Origin: Kiritimatiellia bacterium
GTDB taxonomy: Bacteria > Verrucomicrobiota > Kiritimatiellia > RFP12 > UBA1067
DNA length: 37,977 bases
Assembly (NCBI GenBank): GCA_028684935.1
Contig: JAQUEX010000008.1
Coordinates: forward strand, 1 to 37,977
Reading direction: 5' to 3'
Both the position numbers and the translations under genes were made by a program. Below, piece by piece: positions 23,955 through 32,352 of this stretch. The notes under the pieces are model-generated. The model ran no database searches. It was not told where the DNA came from and was given only the letters and a program-made list of their open reading frames with translations. The number at the start of each line of letters is the position of its first letter. Positions within the stretch are counted from its first letter, which is position 1.

Positions 23955-25373
23955 TTAAACTCCGTAGCCGGGCAGGCGTTTGACGCGCAGCCGGGCGTTG
24001 GCGGCGGAACTGTTTTTGAAGGCGCGCTGGGCGGGGTCGAACTCCAGGCGTTTGCCGGGGTCGAACAGCGCGGCGAGCGCGACAAGCGACGCCTGCGTGA
24101 TGTTTCCTGCATAGGCGAAGTCTGAGCCGACCGGCGCGCCGCCCTTGATCGCGTCGAGCCATTCATGGTACGGCGAGCCGCCTTTCACGCGCGGGTAGCG
24201 AGGGGGCGGCAGGTCTTTGTTGGCGTCCGACGTATCCACCAGTTTCCCGTCCTTGATGAGTCTGAGGTTCTTGGCGCCGTGCGAGCCGTAGACGATCACG
24301 CCTTTGTCGCCGTAGATCACGCCGCCTTCACCGCTCGGGCCGCTGTTGACATACTTTTCCATGCGGGGGGCGAACTGGTCGTGCGGCAAGCCGTCGGGGC
24401 AGGGGACAGACCGGTACCGCGGGCCGTCGAACCATTTGACCGTGACGGGACCGCGCGCGTTCTTGGCGGGGAAGGAGAGGGTGAAGACATCGCCTTTCGG
24501 GTACGTGACGCCGTGCTTGGAGGGCTCCCAGTCGCCGAGGTCGTCCACGCGCACCGCCTCCGGCAGGCCGAGATCCAGCGCCCAGAAGATCGGGTCCATC
24601 AGGTGGCAGGCCCAGTCGCCGAGCGTGCTGCAGCCATAGTCGGTCCAGAACCGCCAGCGCCCCGGCAGGTAGAGCGGGCAGTAGGCACGATGCGGCGCGA
24701 CCGGTCCCTGCCAGCGCTCCCAGTCCAGCTCTTGGGGGATCGAATGCGTCTTCGTCAGCTCGTCGAGCTGATCCATGCAACTGTAGCTGGCGGGTGCCCA
24801 GAAGTGCGCCTCTTTGACGGTGCCGATGAGTCCGGCCTCGATCCATTCGCGGAAGGTGCGGATGGTGTCAAAGGCGTGTCCCTGGTTCATCGCCTGGTTG
24901 ACGAGCTTGGCGCTGCGCGCGACCGCGATCATCTGGTCGACCTCGCCGAAAGTCTGCGCCAGCGGTTTCTCGCACTGGACATGCTTGTTGCGGCGCAGGC
25001 ATTCGATCGACATGGCCGCATGCCAATGGTCGGGGGTGCCGATGGTCACGGCGTCGATCTGCTTGTCGAGTGTGTCCAGCATCTGGCGGTAGTCTTTGAA
25101 AAAGGGCGCCTGCTTGAATTTCTCCTGCATCTTGCCGGTGCGGCGCGTGTCGACATCGCAGAGTCCGACGATTTCAGCGCCACAGCCGGCCACGCCCACG
25201 ATGTTGGAGACGGGGCGTCCGGCGCAGCCGATCGCGGCGACGCGGATGCGCTCGCTGGGCGGCGTCTGGCCGCTGCCCGCGATGACATAACGCGGCACCA
25301 CGCTGAACACTGAACCGGCAACCGCCGCACGCCGCAGAAAGCTTCTGCGTGAAGATCCCGCCTGACTCGTCAT
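23955..25373 (-). CDS. Tat-exported Gfo/Idh/MocA family oxidoreductase
   Basis: This 472-aa oxidoreductase has a twin-arginine signal (SSRRSFLRRAAVAG, about residues 6-19), which implies that it folds with its cofactor before export. The Rossmann fold follows (IRVAAIGCAGR), with the active-site lysine in CEKPLAQT and the D-x-x-x-H pair in GDWACHLMDP. The start at 25373 is just ahead of the Tat motif, with a GGGGG purine run 6 nt upstream. It is followed after 4 bp by the GH97 gene. The pairing suggests that a sugar is released or oxidised outside the cytoplasm, as in 3-keto-sugar routes known for related families. The actual substrate is unknown. Confidence 0.88.
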   Translation of the reverse strand: MTSQAGSSRRSFLRRAAVAGSVFSVVPRYVIAGSGQTPPSERIRVAAIGCAGRPVSNIVGVAGCGAEIVGLCDVDTRRTGKMQEKFKQAPFFKDYRQMLDTLDKQIDAVTIGTPDHWHAAMSIECLRRNKHVQCEKPLAQTFGEVDQMIAVARSAKLVNQAMNQGHAFDTIRTFREWIEAGLIGTVKEAHFWAPASYSCMDQLDELTKTHSIPQELDWERWQGPVAPHRAYCPLYLPGRWRFWTDYGCSTLGDWACHLMDPIFWALDLGLPEAVRVDDLGDWEPSKHGVTYPKGDVFTLSFPAKNARGPVTVKWFDGPRYRSVPCPDGLPHDQFAPRMEKYVNSGPSGEGGVIYGDKGVIVYGSHGAKNLRLIKDGKLVDTSDANKDLPPPRYPRVKGGSPYHEWLDAIKGGAPVGSDFAYAGNITQASLVALAALFDPGKRLEFDPAQRAFKNSSAANARLRVKRLPGYGV

Positions 25374-25421
25374 AGAACGCCCCCTTTTATCTGTCATTAC
25401 GGTTATTGAAAAACAGACTCT

Positions 25422-25449
25422 ATTATGAATCAGGCGTACGAACAGTCAA
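25422..25449 (-). promoter_or_regulatory. Predicted promoter of the MocA-GH97 operon
   Basis: On the minus strand TTGACT (25449-25444), a 16-bp spacer and CATAAT (25427-25422) give a leader of about 42 nt before the ATG at 25373. Confidence 0.55.
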
Positions 25450-25487
25450 CTCTCCTTTTTCAAAGGTCTTGCGTGCGACCGCCGCAA

Positions 25488-25512
25488 GTCGCCCGTCGCC
25501 TGTCGCCTGTCC
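25488..25512. repeat. Tandem GTCGCC(C/T) 7-mer array upstream of the NuoEF gene
   Basis: Three 7-mers GTCGCCC, GTCGCCT and GTCGCCT, then GTCC, lie in the divergent region between the MocA gene and the NuoEF-queuosine operon. This is the cleanest array in the window, with two identical units. Confidence 0.65.
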
Positions 25513-25543
25513 ATTTCAATGGCCTCGCGGGCGCGAAAACGCC

Positions 25544-25573
25544 GGGACAGCGTCCGCCCGACTATGGTAAGAT
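25544..25573 (+). promoter_or_regulatory. Candidate leaderless promoter of the NuoEF-queuosine operon
   Basis: GGGACA (25544-25549), an 18-bp spacer and TAAGAT (25568-25573) end 7 nt before the GTG at 25581. No Shine-Dalgarno sequence is present, which fits a leaderless mRNA. The -35 match is only partial. Confidence 0.35.
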
Positions 25574-25580
25574 CCGCCGC

Positions 25581-27992
25581 GTGACCAGAGACCGAATAGA
25601 CCAGCTTGCGCGCCGTATGGAAGGCGGGCGCGACCATCTGATCGCCCTGCTGCAAGCGGTGCAGGACGAGGACGGTTTTCTGTCGGCCGGCGCACTCGCC
25701 GCCGTGGCTGAACGGCTTGGCGTGAGCGAAGCCGAGGTGACCGGCGTCGCCACGTTTTACGGACAGTTCCGCCTCCGTCCGGCCGGCCGCCACTGCATCA
25801 AGGTGTGCATCGGCACGGCCTGTCATGTGAAGGGCGCAGAACGCACGTACGAGGCTTTCTGCCGCGAGTTGGGGATCGCGGCGGGCGAAGATACCGACGC
25901 GCAGGGGGAGTTCACGGTGGAGAAGGTGGCTTGCCTGGGCTGCTGCATGCTGGCGGTGGCAGTGCAGGTAGACCGCACGATCTACGGCCATGTGACGCCG
26001 GCGCGCGTCCGGGCGGTGCTGAACGATGTGCGCGCCGGCGAGCGCGCCGGCGGTGCCGTGGCGGAGGCGGTGCCCAGTGGCCTGGGGGCGATGGTGCGAC
26101 TCTGCGCCTGCTCGAGTTGCGCCGCCGCCGGCGCGTCCGCCGTGCTGCACGAGGTGCGGCGGGTGGTGCGCGACTGCCGCCTGCCCGTCGCGGTGCGCGA
26201 GGTCGGTTGCACGGGCGGATCGTTTCACGCGCCGCTGCTTGAAGTGGTGCTGGAAGACGGGCGCCGCTTCCGCTACGGGCGTGTGCGCATCAAGGATGTC
26301 GAGCCGGTCCTGCTGGCGCACGTCAAGCCGACGCATCTCGCGGCGCGCGTGCAGGCGACGGTGCGGGCCTGGGCGGAGCAAGCCTTTGCGGGAGAAGGCG
26401 ATGAGCCGCCGGTCCGCTTTCCGCTGAGCGTGCGCGATCAGGCGGACGCCTGTTACTGGCTAAGCCAGCAGCGGATCGCCACCGAAGGCGCGGGCGAGTG
26501 GCCGCCGCTGGATTACGAGGACTACCGGTGTCGCGGCGGTTTTGCGGCGCTGGAACAGTGTCGCGCCGCGCAGTTGCCGGCGCAGGTGGTCGATGTGATC
26601 GAGGCGGCCGGACTGCGCGGGCGCGGGGGCGGCGGGTTTCCCACAGGGCGTAAGTGGCGGGCGGTCGCGCAGGCGCGTGCGGCGAGCGCCGCGCAGACGG
26701 CGTACGTGGTCTGTAACGGTGACGAGGGCGACCCCGGCGCGTTCATGGACCGCATGCTGCTCGAATCCTATCCGTTCCGCGTGCTGGAAGGGATGCTGAT
26801 CGCCCTGCACGCTGTCGGTGCCGTTGAAGGCGTGCTTTATATCCGGCACGAATACCCGCTGGCGGTCAGCCGGATCCGCGCCGCGATCGAGGAGTTGGAG
26901 CGTCGAGGCTGGCTCATGCTGCGCGACGGGCGACGCCTCGCGCTGCGTGTGGCCGAGGGGGCGGGCGCATTTGTGTGCGGCGAGGAAACCGCGCTGCTGG
27001 CGAGTCTGGAGGGACGGCGCGGCGTGCCGCGTCTCCGTCCGCCGTATCCGGCAGAGCGCGGGTTTAGGGCGTGCCCGACCCTCGTCAACAATGTCGAGAC
27101 GCTGGCGATGGTGCCGTGGATCGTGCGGCATGGCGCCGAGGCGTTCCGCGCGGTGGGCACGTCCGGCAGCGCGGGCACCAAGACCTTCGCCTTGGCTGGC
27201 AAGGTCGAGCGCGGCGGGCTGATCGAAGTGCCGATGGGGCTCTCGCTGGGCGAGATCGTCACGCGCATCGGCGGCGGTGTCGGCGAGGGCCGCACGCTCA
27301 AAGCGGTACAGGTGGGCGGGCCGTCCGGCGGCTGCCTGCCGGCCGCGCAGGCCGGCACGCCGGTCGATTTCGAAGCATTGGCGCAAGCCGGCGGCATGAT
27401 GGGGTCGGGCGGCATGGTGGTGCTGGATGACACGGACTGCATGGTGGATATCGCGCGCTATTTTTTGGCGTTCACGCAGCTCGAATCGTGCGGCCAGTGT
27501 ACGGGTTGCCGTATCGGCACGCGGCGCATGCTGGAGATCCTGGAACGGCTCTGCGAGGGGCACGGACAGCCCGGCGATGTCGAGCGGCTGGAACGGCTCG
27601 CCCGTGTGGTGCGCGACGGCAGCCTGTGCGGGCTGGGGCGGACCGCGCCGAATCCCGTGCTCTCGACGCTGCGCTACTTCCGCGCGGAGTATGAGGCGCA
27701 CGCGCGCGGCATCTGCCCGGCGCGCAAATGCCGCGCGCTGATCGTGTACCGCGTGACGGTGCGCTGCATCGGCTGCACGCTCTGCGCGCAGAACTGTCCG
27801 GTCGAGGCGATCGCCTTCACGCCGCTGGAGCGTGCCGAGATCGATCCCTCGCTCTGTACCCGCTGCGACATTTGCCGTCAGGTCTGCCCGGAAAACGCCA
27901 TTGAAATCGCCGACGCGAATCAGGATAATGACCGTACGGAACCGGCAGAAGGGCGTGCGACGCCGCCTGTCGGGCAGGAGGAAAGAGCATGA
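25581..27992 (+). CDS. Fused NuoE-NuoF-ferredoxin NADH-oxidising flavoprotein (HydC/HydB-like)
   Basis: This 803-aa protein joins modules that are usually separate. The NuoE-like part (1-155) holds the [2Fe-2S] cysteines C76, C81, C118 and C122. A thioredoxin-like NuoF N-domain (about 170-265) has C175, C180 and C210, with S214 at the fourth position. The NuoF core has the FMN/NADH motif [16 protein letters not shown] (344-359), [10 protein letters not shown], and the [4Fe-4S] site [15 protein letters not shown]. The C-terminus (about 725-785) has two ferredoxin motifs ([24 protein letters not shown]). The set resembles HydB/HydC of bifurcating hydrogenases or NADH:ferredoxin modules, but no HydA or other complex I gene is here. 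The GTG start is preferred because the upstream in-frame sequence holds the repeat array. The stop overlaps the queF start. Confidence 0.85.
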   Translation: MTRDRIDQLARRMEGGRDHLIALLQAVQDEDGFLSAGALAAVAERLGVSEAEVTGVATFYGQFRLRPAGRHCIKVCIGTACHVKGAERTYEAFCRELGIAAGEDTDAQGEFTVEKVACLGCCMLAVAVQVDRTIYGHVTPARVRAVLNDVRAGERAGGAVAEAVPSGLGAMVRLCACSSCAAAGASAVLHEVRRVVRDCRLPVAVREVGCTGGSFHAPLLEVVLEDGRRFRYGRVRIKDVEPVLLAHVKPTHLAARVQATVRAWAEQAFAGEGDEPPVRFPLSVRDQADACYWLSQQRIATEGAGEWPPLDYEDYRCRGGFAALEQCRAAQLPAQVVDVIEAAGLRGRGGGGFPTGRKWRAVAQARAASAAQTAYVVCNGDEGDPGAFMDRMLLESYPFRVLEGMLIALHAVGAVEGVLYIRHEYPLAVSRIRAAIEELERRGWLMLRDGRRLALRVAEGAGAFVCGEETALLASLEGRRGVPRLRPPYPAERGFRACPTLVNNVETLAMVPWIVRHGAEAFRAVGTSGSAGTKTFALAGKVERGGLIEVPMGLSLGEIVTRIGGGVGEGRTLKAVQVGGPSGGCLPAAQAGTPVDFEALAQAGGMMGSGGMVVLDDTDCMVDIARYFLAFTQLESCGQCTGCRIGTRRMLEILERLCEGHGQPGDVERLERLARVVRDGSLCGLGRTAPNPVLSTLRYFRAEYEAHARGICPARKCRALIVYRVTVRCIGCTLCAQNCPVEAIAFTPLERAEIDPSLCTRCDICRQVCPENAIEIADANQDNDRTEPAEGRATPPVGQEERA

Positions 27993-28480
27993 GCCGAGAG
28001 AAGCAAGAGTTGCAGGGCGTGACCCGGCTGGGCAGTAACGGGACGGCCTATGCCGACCGGTATGACCCCGCCCTGTTGGAGACGTTTGTCAATAAGCACA
28101 CCGACACCGACTACTGGGTGACCTTTACCTGTCCGGAGTTCACCTCGCTTTGCCCGGTCACCGGGCAGCCGGATTTCGCGACCCTGACGATCCAGTATAT
28201 CCCGGACGTTCGCATGGTGGAGAGCAAGTCGCTCAAGCTCTACCTCTTCAGCTTCCGTAACCATGGCGACTTCCATGAGGATTGCGTGAACGTGATCCTC
28301 AAAGACCTACGCGCGCTGATGGCACCCAAATACATCGAGGTGTGGGGCCGCTTCTCGCCGCGCGGCGGCATCTCGATCGATCCCTACGTGAACTACGGCC
28401 GGCCCGGCACCGTGTACGCCGCACTGGCGGATGAGCGGTTCCGCACGCACCAGGGCATGCGCGGCACGGGGGCGCGATGA
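27989..28480 (+). CDS. queF: NADPH-dependent 7-cyano-7-deazaguanine reductase
   Basis: QueF reduces the nitrile of preQ0 to the amine of preQ1 with two NADPH, the last step before insertion into tRNA. The 163-aa unimodular form has the catalytic cysteine in [12 protein letters not shown], the QueF motif [15 protein letters not shown], and the HEDCVNVI segment that holds the substrate glutamate and histidine. The ATGA at 27989-27992 overlaps the NuoEF stop, and its own stop overlaps the queC start in the same way, so translation is probably coupled along the operon. Confidence 0.95.
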   Translation: MSREKQELQGVTRLGSNGTAYADRYDPALLETFVNKHTDTDYWVTFTCPEFTSLCPVTGQPDFATLTIQYIPDVRMVESKSLKLYLFSFRNHGDFHEDCVNVILKDLRALMAPKYIEVWGRFSPRGGISIDPYVNYGRPGTVYAALADERFRTHQGMRGTGAR

Positions 28481-29145
28481 ACGGCGAAAAGGCGCTGGTG
28501 ATTTTGTCGGGCGGACAGGACAGCACCACCTGCCTCGCACAGGCCGTGCAGGCGCGCGGCGCCCCGGCGGTCTCGTGCATCACGTTCCAATACGGGCAGC
28601 GGCACGCGCGCGAGGTCGAGGTGGCGCGCGCGGCGGCAACGCATTTCGGCGTGGCCGAGCACCGGGTGATCGATCTGTCGTGGTACAGCCAGATCACGAC
28701 CAACGCGCTGCTAGACCCGCACACGGAGATCCGCCTGGCGGACGGCGCGGCGTGCCCGAACACCGTGGTGGACGGACGTAACATGCTCTTTCTGCTGGTC
28801 GCCGCGATCTACGCCAAGGGCTGCGGCATCCACGATCTGGTCATCGGCGTCTGCGAGACCGATTTCAGCGGCTATCCGGACTGTCGCGACATTTTCATCA
28901 AGTCCTGCACGGTCACGCTGAACCTTGCGATGGACTATGCGTTCCGTGTGCACACGCCGCTGATGGGACTGACCAAGGAGGAGACGTGGGCGCTGGCCGA
29001 CCGGCTGGGCGTGCTGGAGTATGTGGCGGAGCACACGCTGACCTGTTACAACGGCGTGGTCGGGGCCGGCTGCGGGAGCTGCCCGAGCTGCGTGCTGCGC
29101 CGCCGAGGATATGAGGCGTATCTGGCGCGTCAGACGCAGGGATGA
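28477..29145 (+). CDS. queC: 7-cyano-7-deazaguanine synthase
   Basis: QueC turns 7-carboxy-7-deazaguanine into preQ0 using ATP and ammonia. The 222-aa protein has the PP-loop ATP motif [10 protein letters not shown] at residues 9-18, FQYGQRH, the [11 protein letters not shown] segment and a C-terminal zinc site with the first cysteine in LTCYNG and the others in [10 protein letters not shown]. Length and motifs are normal. The start codon overlaps the queF stop (ATGA). Confidence 0.96.
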   Translation: MNGEKALVILSGGQDSTTCLAQAVQARGAPAVSCITFQYGQRHAREVEVARAAATHFGVAEHRVIDLSWYSQITTNALLDPHTEIRLADGAACPNTVVDGRNMLFLLVAAIYAKGCGIHDLVIGVCETDFSGYPDCRDIFIKSCTVTLNLAMDYAFRVHTPLMGLTKEETWALADRLGVLEYVAEHTLTCYNGVVGAGCGSCPSCVLRRRGYEAYLARQTQG

Positions 29146-29166
29146 AGCAGGGGAAAATGGCGGAAC

Positions 29167-29194
29167 GTTCAACGCTCAACGGGTTAGTTGAAGA
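29167..29194. repeat. Tandem 7-mer array between queC and queD
   Basis: GTTCAAC and GCTCAAC, then two weaker 7-mers, lie in the only non-coding gap (61 bp) of the que gene run. The units match the type seen at 249-280. The Shine-Dalgarno sequence of queD (GAGGAG) follows directly. Confidence 0.55.
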
Positions 29195-29206
29195 TGAGGA
29201 GAAAGC

Positions 29207-29632
29207 ATGCTAACGGTGTCCAAACAATGCCAGTTTGATGCGGCGCATGTGCTGACGCGCCATGAGGGCCAGTGCCGCAATCTTCACGGCCACACTTACC
29301 GCGTGATCGTGGAGGTGGCTGAAGCGGAGGAAGGGAGCGACATGGTGATCGACTTCAAGGATCTCAAGCAAGTGATCCGCGAGGTGATCCTGGACCGCTT
29401 CGATCACGCCTTCATCTACAACGAGGCCAGCGAAAGCGAGTGTGAGATCGCGGCGGTAATCGCCAAGCACGGCATGAAGAGCGCTGGGTTGCCGTTCCGT
29501 TCCACGGCGGAAAATCTGGCGCGGCACTTCTACGACGCGCTGGCCACGCGCGTGAATGTGGTGGCGGTCAAGGTGTTCGAGACCCCCGAATCGTGCGCGG
29601 AGTACCGCCGCGACGCAGGTGGCCGGCCATGA
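29207..29632 (+). CDS. queD: 6-carboxy-5,6,7,8-tetrahydropterin synthase
   Basis: QueD converts dihydroneopterin triphosphate to 6-carboxytetrahydropterin, the substrate of QueE. The 141-aa protein has the three zinc-binding histidines in FDAAHVL and NLHGHTY, the catalytic cysteine in GQCRNLHGH, the DFKDLK motif, DHAFIYNE, and the conserved glutamate in VFETPES. GAGGAG lies upstream of the ATG. Its TGA overlaps the queE ATG by stop-start overlap. Confidence 0.95.
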   Translation: MLTVSKQCQFDAAHVLTRHEGQCRNLHGHTYRVIVEVAEAEEGSDMVIDFKDLKQVIREVILDRFDHAFIYNEASESECEIAAVIAKHGMKSAGLPFRSTAENLARHFYDALATRVNVVAVKVFETPESCAEYRRDAGGRP

Positions 29633-30264
29633 AACAGGACGGGGGACGGATACGGGTCGTCGAGATCTTCGAGTCCCTGCAGGGTGAAGGCTACAACACC
29701 GGGATGCCGGCCGTCTTCTTGCGCCTGGGCGGATGCAATCTGGCCTGCCCTTGGTGCGACACGGCCTTTGACAGCTTTGTAACGCTTGAAGAGGACGAGG
29801 TGGTTGAGCGGGTTGCGGCGTTCGCGTGTCAGGCGTTGATCATCACCGGCGGCGAACCGTTGATTCACGCGGGATTGGGCGGGCTTTTGGAGCGGTTCAA
29901 GCTGCTGGGCCACTGGATCGGCGTCGAGACGAACGGCCTGGTCGCGCCGCCCGAACCGTGGCGGCGCCGCATCGATTATCTGGCGGTGTCGCCTAAAGCG
30001 CTCTACGCCGAACTCTACGACGACGACCGGATGGTGCGGCAGGCCGATGAAGTGCGCATCGTGGTGGATGGCGACGTACAGGGGTTCTGCAGGAGCATGC
30101 GCGACCGGATCGACGCCGATCACTATTTCCTTTCACCCTGCGATCGCGCGGGAGAGGTCAATCTGGCTGACACCGTGCGCCTGCTGGGGCTGCTGAACCG
30201 GGGGCGACGCTCGAAAAAGTGGCTGCTTTCGCTGCAGACGCATAAACTGGCGGGGTTTCGCTGA
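29629..30264 (+). CDS. queE: 7-carboxy-7-deazaguanine synthase (radical SAM)
   Basis: QueE rearranges 6-carboxytetrahydropterin to 7-carboxy-7-deazaguanine. The 211-aa protein has ESLQGEGYNTG, the cluster motif CNLACPWCD (CxxxCxxC), the SAM-binding TGGEPL, and a C-terminal SLQTHKLAGFR. The start at 29629 is chosen because ATGA overlaps the queD stop and AGGTGG precedes it; the frame extends 12 codons upstream inside queD. QueE needs a low-potential electron donor, usually flavodoxin or ferredoxin; the fused flavoprotein at the head of the operon is a candidate. Confidence 0.95.
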   Translation: MKQDGGRIRVVEIFESLQGEGYNTGMPAVFLRLGGCNLACPWCDTAFDSFVTLEEDEVVERVAAFACQALIITGGEPLIHAGLGGLLERFKLLGHWIGVETNGLVAPPEPWRRRIDYLAVSPKALYAELYDDDRMVRQADEVRIVVDGDVQGFCRSMRDRIDADHYFLSPCDRAGEVNLADTVRLLGLLNRGRRSKKWLLSLQTHKLAGFR

Positions 30265-30273
30265 TGGCATGTA

Positions 30274-30302
30274 TTGCGCAAACTGACGCTTTCCCATATA
30301 CT
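30274..30302 (+). promoter_or_regulatory. Predicted promoter of the coiled-coil protein/glycogen genes
   Basis: TTGCGC (30274-30279), a 17-bp spacer and TATACT (30297-30302) form a strong sigma70-like promoter just after queE, giving a leader of about 23 nt. Confidence 0.7.
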
Positions 30303-30331
30303 GTGCACGGACATTGAATAAAGGAGTGATT

Positions 30332-30730
30332 ATGCGAGCGGCATATTGGACTTGCGTAGTGGCCGGGTGCCTGATCGGTGTGGCCGGTCTGCTGGTGGCA
30401 CAGGATCTTTCCAAGCTCACCGAGGCGCAGAGAAAGCAATTGAACGACTGGATGGCGGAACGCGCCGAGCGGATGATTGCCGTGCATCGGCTGGAAGGCG
30501 AGCTGGCCCAGGCCGTGAACGACACCGCCAACACGTCGCCAGAGATCGAGGCGCTGCGCAAGCGGTGCCAAGAGCTGCAAAATGAGCTGTCGCGCGCGCA
30601 GGCCGACCTACAGAAAAAGGTCTTGGCCCTGCCTGCGCTGCAAGAAAAGCGCACGAAGCTTGGGCAGGAGCGTCAGAGCATCAAAGAGATCTCGAATAAG
30701 GTGAAGGCGTTGACGGACCCGGTGCGGTGA
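30332..30730 (+). CDS. Small exported coiled-coil protein of unknown function
   Basis: I do not recognise a family. The 132-aa product has a signal peptide or N-terminal anchor (hydrophobic residues about 5-22, ending LLVAQD). The rest is almost wholly charged and helical, with heptad-like patterns over about residues 30-115 (RAERMIAVHRLEGELAQ, EALRKRCQELQNEL), predicting a long coiled coil. The ATG at 30332 is chosen because AAGGAG sits 6 nt upstream. It has its own promoter and lies 42 bp before the glycogen synthase gene, so the two may share a transcript, although a periplasmic coiled coil has no obvious link to glycogen. Confidence 0.75.
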   Translation: MRAAYWTCVVAGCLIGVAGLLVAQDLSKLTEAQRKQLNDWMAERAERMIAVHRLEGELAQAVNDTANTSPEIEALRKRCQELQNELSRAQADLQKKVLALPALQEKRTKLGQERQSIKEISNKVKALTDPVR

Positions 30731-30772
30731 TCCGGTCGTGTTTGTCGTTGAGCGCGGGAGAAAGGTGTACGC

Positions 30773-32317
30773 ATGGCGAAGCAGAAGAGCAGCAACAACG
30801 GTACGGATAATCGCAAACCGCGTATCCTGATTGTCACCCCTGAGATCACCTACCTGCCGTCCGGCATGGGCAATATGGCGTGCCGGCTGACCGCCAAAGC
30901 AGGCGGTCTGGCGGATGTCTCGGCGTCGCTGGTGGCGGCGCTGTTTGACCTCGGCGCCGATGTTCACGTGGCGCTGCCGCACTACCGGCGCATGTTTCAT
31001 GTGGAGGTGGGGCAGTTGATCAGTGACGAGCTGCGCGTCTACAAGAGCCGCCTGCCCGACACGCGCATCCATCTGGCCGAGGACCGCTGCTTTTATTATC
31101 GCGACACGGTCTACAGCTATTCGCAGAATGAGAATCCCAAGCTGGCGCTCGCCTTCTCGCGCGAGGTGATCAACAACATCATCCCGACGGTGCAGCCCGA
31201 CCTGATCCACTGTAACGACTGGATGACCGGGCTGATTCCCGGCGCGGCGCGTCGCATGGGGATCCCCTGCCTCTTCACGGTGCACAATATTCACACGCAT
31301 CATCTGACGCTGGCGCAGATTGAGGACTCGGGCATTGACGCGGCCGAGTTCTGGAGCAACCTTTACTACACGCGCGTGCCGTACAATTACGAAGAGTCGC
31401 GCAACTCGAATGAGATCGACATGCAGGCGAGCGGGGTCTTCGCCTCGCACTTTATCAATACGGTCAGCCCGACCTTCCTCAAAGAAATCGTCAACGGCTG
31501 GCACGATTTCATTCCGCGCGCGCTGCGCGGGGAGATCCGCAACAAAGACCGGGCCGGCTGCGCGGCGGGCATCCTGAATGCGCCCGACGCCGGGGACAAC
31601 CCCGCGGCGGATCCCAACCTCGAGGTCAATTACACCCCCGAGACGCATCGCGAGGCCAAGCGCGCCAACAAGATCGCCTTTCAGCATAAAGTGGGGTTGG
31701 AGGAGGATCCCGATGTGCCGCTCTTCTTCTGGCCGTCGCGGCTCGATCCCGCCCAAAAGGGTCCGCAGCTTCTGGCCGACATCCTCTACCGCTTCATGTC
31801 GCGCCACTGGAAGCGCCGCGTGCAGATCGCCATCGTGGCGAACGGCTCGTTTCAGCAGCCCTTCTACGATATCCTGCGCCACCACGACCTTTACGGGCGT
31901 CTGGCCGTGTGCGATTTCAACCAGGGGCTTTCGCAGCTCGGCTTCGCGGCCTCGGATTTCACGCTGGTGCCGTCGCTCTTCGAGCCGTGCGGCCTGCCGC
32001 AGATGGTGGGGCAGCTCTACGGGTCGCTGCCGGTGGTGCACGATACCGGCGGACTGCATGACACCGTTGAGCACATTGATCCGGCGCTCGGGACCGGTAA
32101 CGGCTTCGTCTTTAAGATCTACGACTGCCGCGGGCTGGAGTGGGCGATGGACAAGGCGATGGAGTTCTACGGCCGCCCGGCCGAGGATCGCGAGGGTCAG
32201 ATCGCGCGGGTGATGCGCGAAGGGCTCGCCCGGTTCAACCATGAGACCTGCGCGAAACGTTATATCGAAATCTATGAGAAAATGCTCAAGCGGCCGCTGG
32301 TGCGGTCGTTCGCGTAA
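30773..32317 (+). CDS. glgA: Glycogen/starch synthase, GT5 family
   Basis: GlgA adds glucose from ADP-glucose (or, in some GT5 members, UDP-glucose) to the ends of alpha-1,4-glucan. The 514-aa protein has the N-terminal substrate motif KAGGLADVSASL (about residue 42), HCNDWMTGLIP, FTVHNIHTHHL, and the C-terminal SLFEPCGLPQM with the catalytic-site glutamate, followed by DTGGLHDTV. The sequence differs from E. coli GlgA by a longer, charged N-terminus and an insert near residue 255-285. AAAGG lies before the ATG. The branching enzyme gene follows after 35 bp. Confidence 0.9.
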   Translation: MAKQKSSNNGTDNRKPRILIVTPEITYLPSGMGNMACRLTAKAGGLADVSASLVAALFDLGADVHVALPHYRRMFHVEVGQLISDELRVYKSRLPDTRIHLAEDRCFYYRDTVYSYSQNENPKLALAFSREVINNIIPTVQPDLIHCNDWMTGLIPGAARRMGIPCLFTVHNIHTHHLTLAQIEDSGIDAAEFWSNLYYTRVPYNYEESRNSNEIDMQASGVFASHFINTVSPTFLKEIVNGWHDFIPRALRGEIRNKDRAGCAAGILNAPDAGDNPAADPNLEVNYTPETHREAKRANKIAFQHKVGLEEDPDVPLFFWPSRLDPAQKGPQLLADILYRFMSRHWKRRVQIAIVANGSFQQPFYDILRHHDLYGRLAVCDFNQGLSQLGFAASDFTLVPSLFEPCGLPQMVGQLYGSLPVVHDTGGLHDTVEHIDPALGTGNGFVFKIYDCRGLEWAMDKAMEFYGRPAEDREGQIARVMREGLARFNHETCAKRYIEIYEKMLKRPLVRSFA

Positions 32318-32352
32318 GGTCGGGATTCACCCTGTATCGAGGAGGTCAGGCT

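Noticed and set aside
24165-25313. 382-codon plus-strand frame
   Set aside because: It is antisense to the Tat-exported MocA gene. The Tat motif and active-site residues are on the minus strand.
249-29194. CRISPR array made from the short repeats
   Set aside because: Units are 7 bp with no spacers and differ between loci. No cas gene is present.
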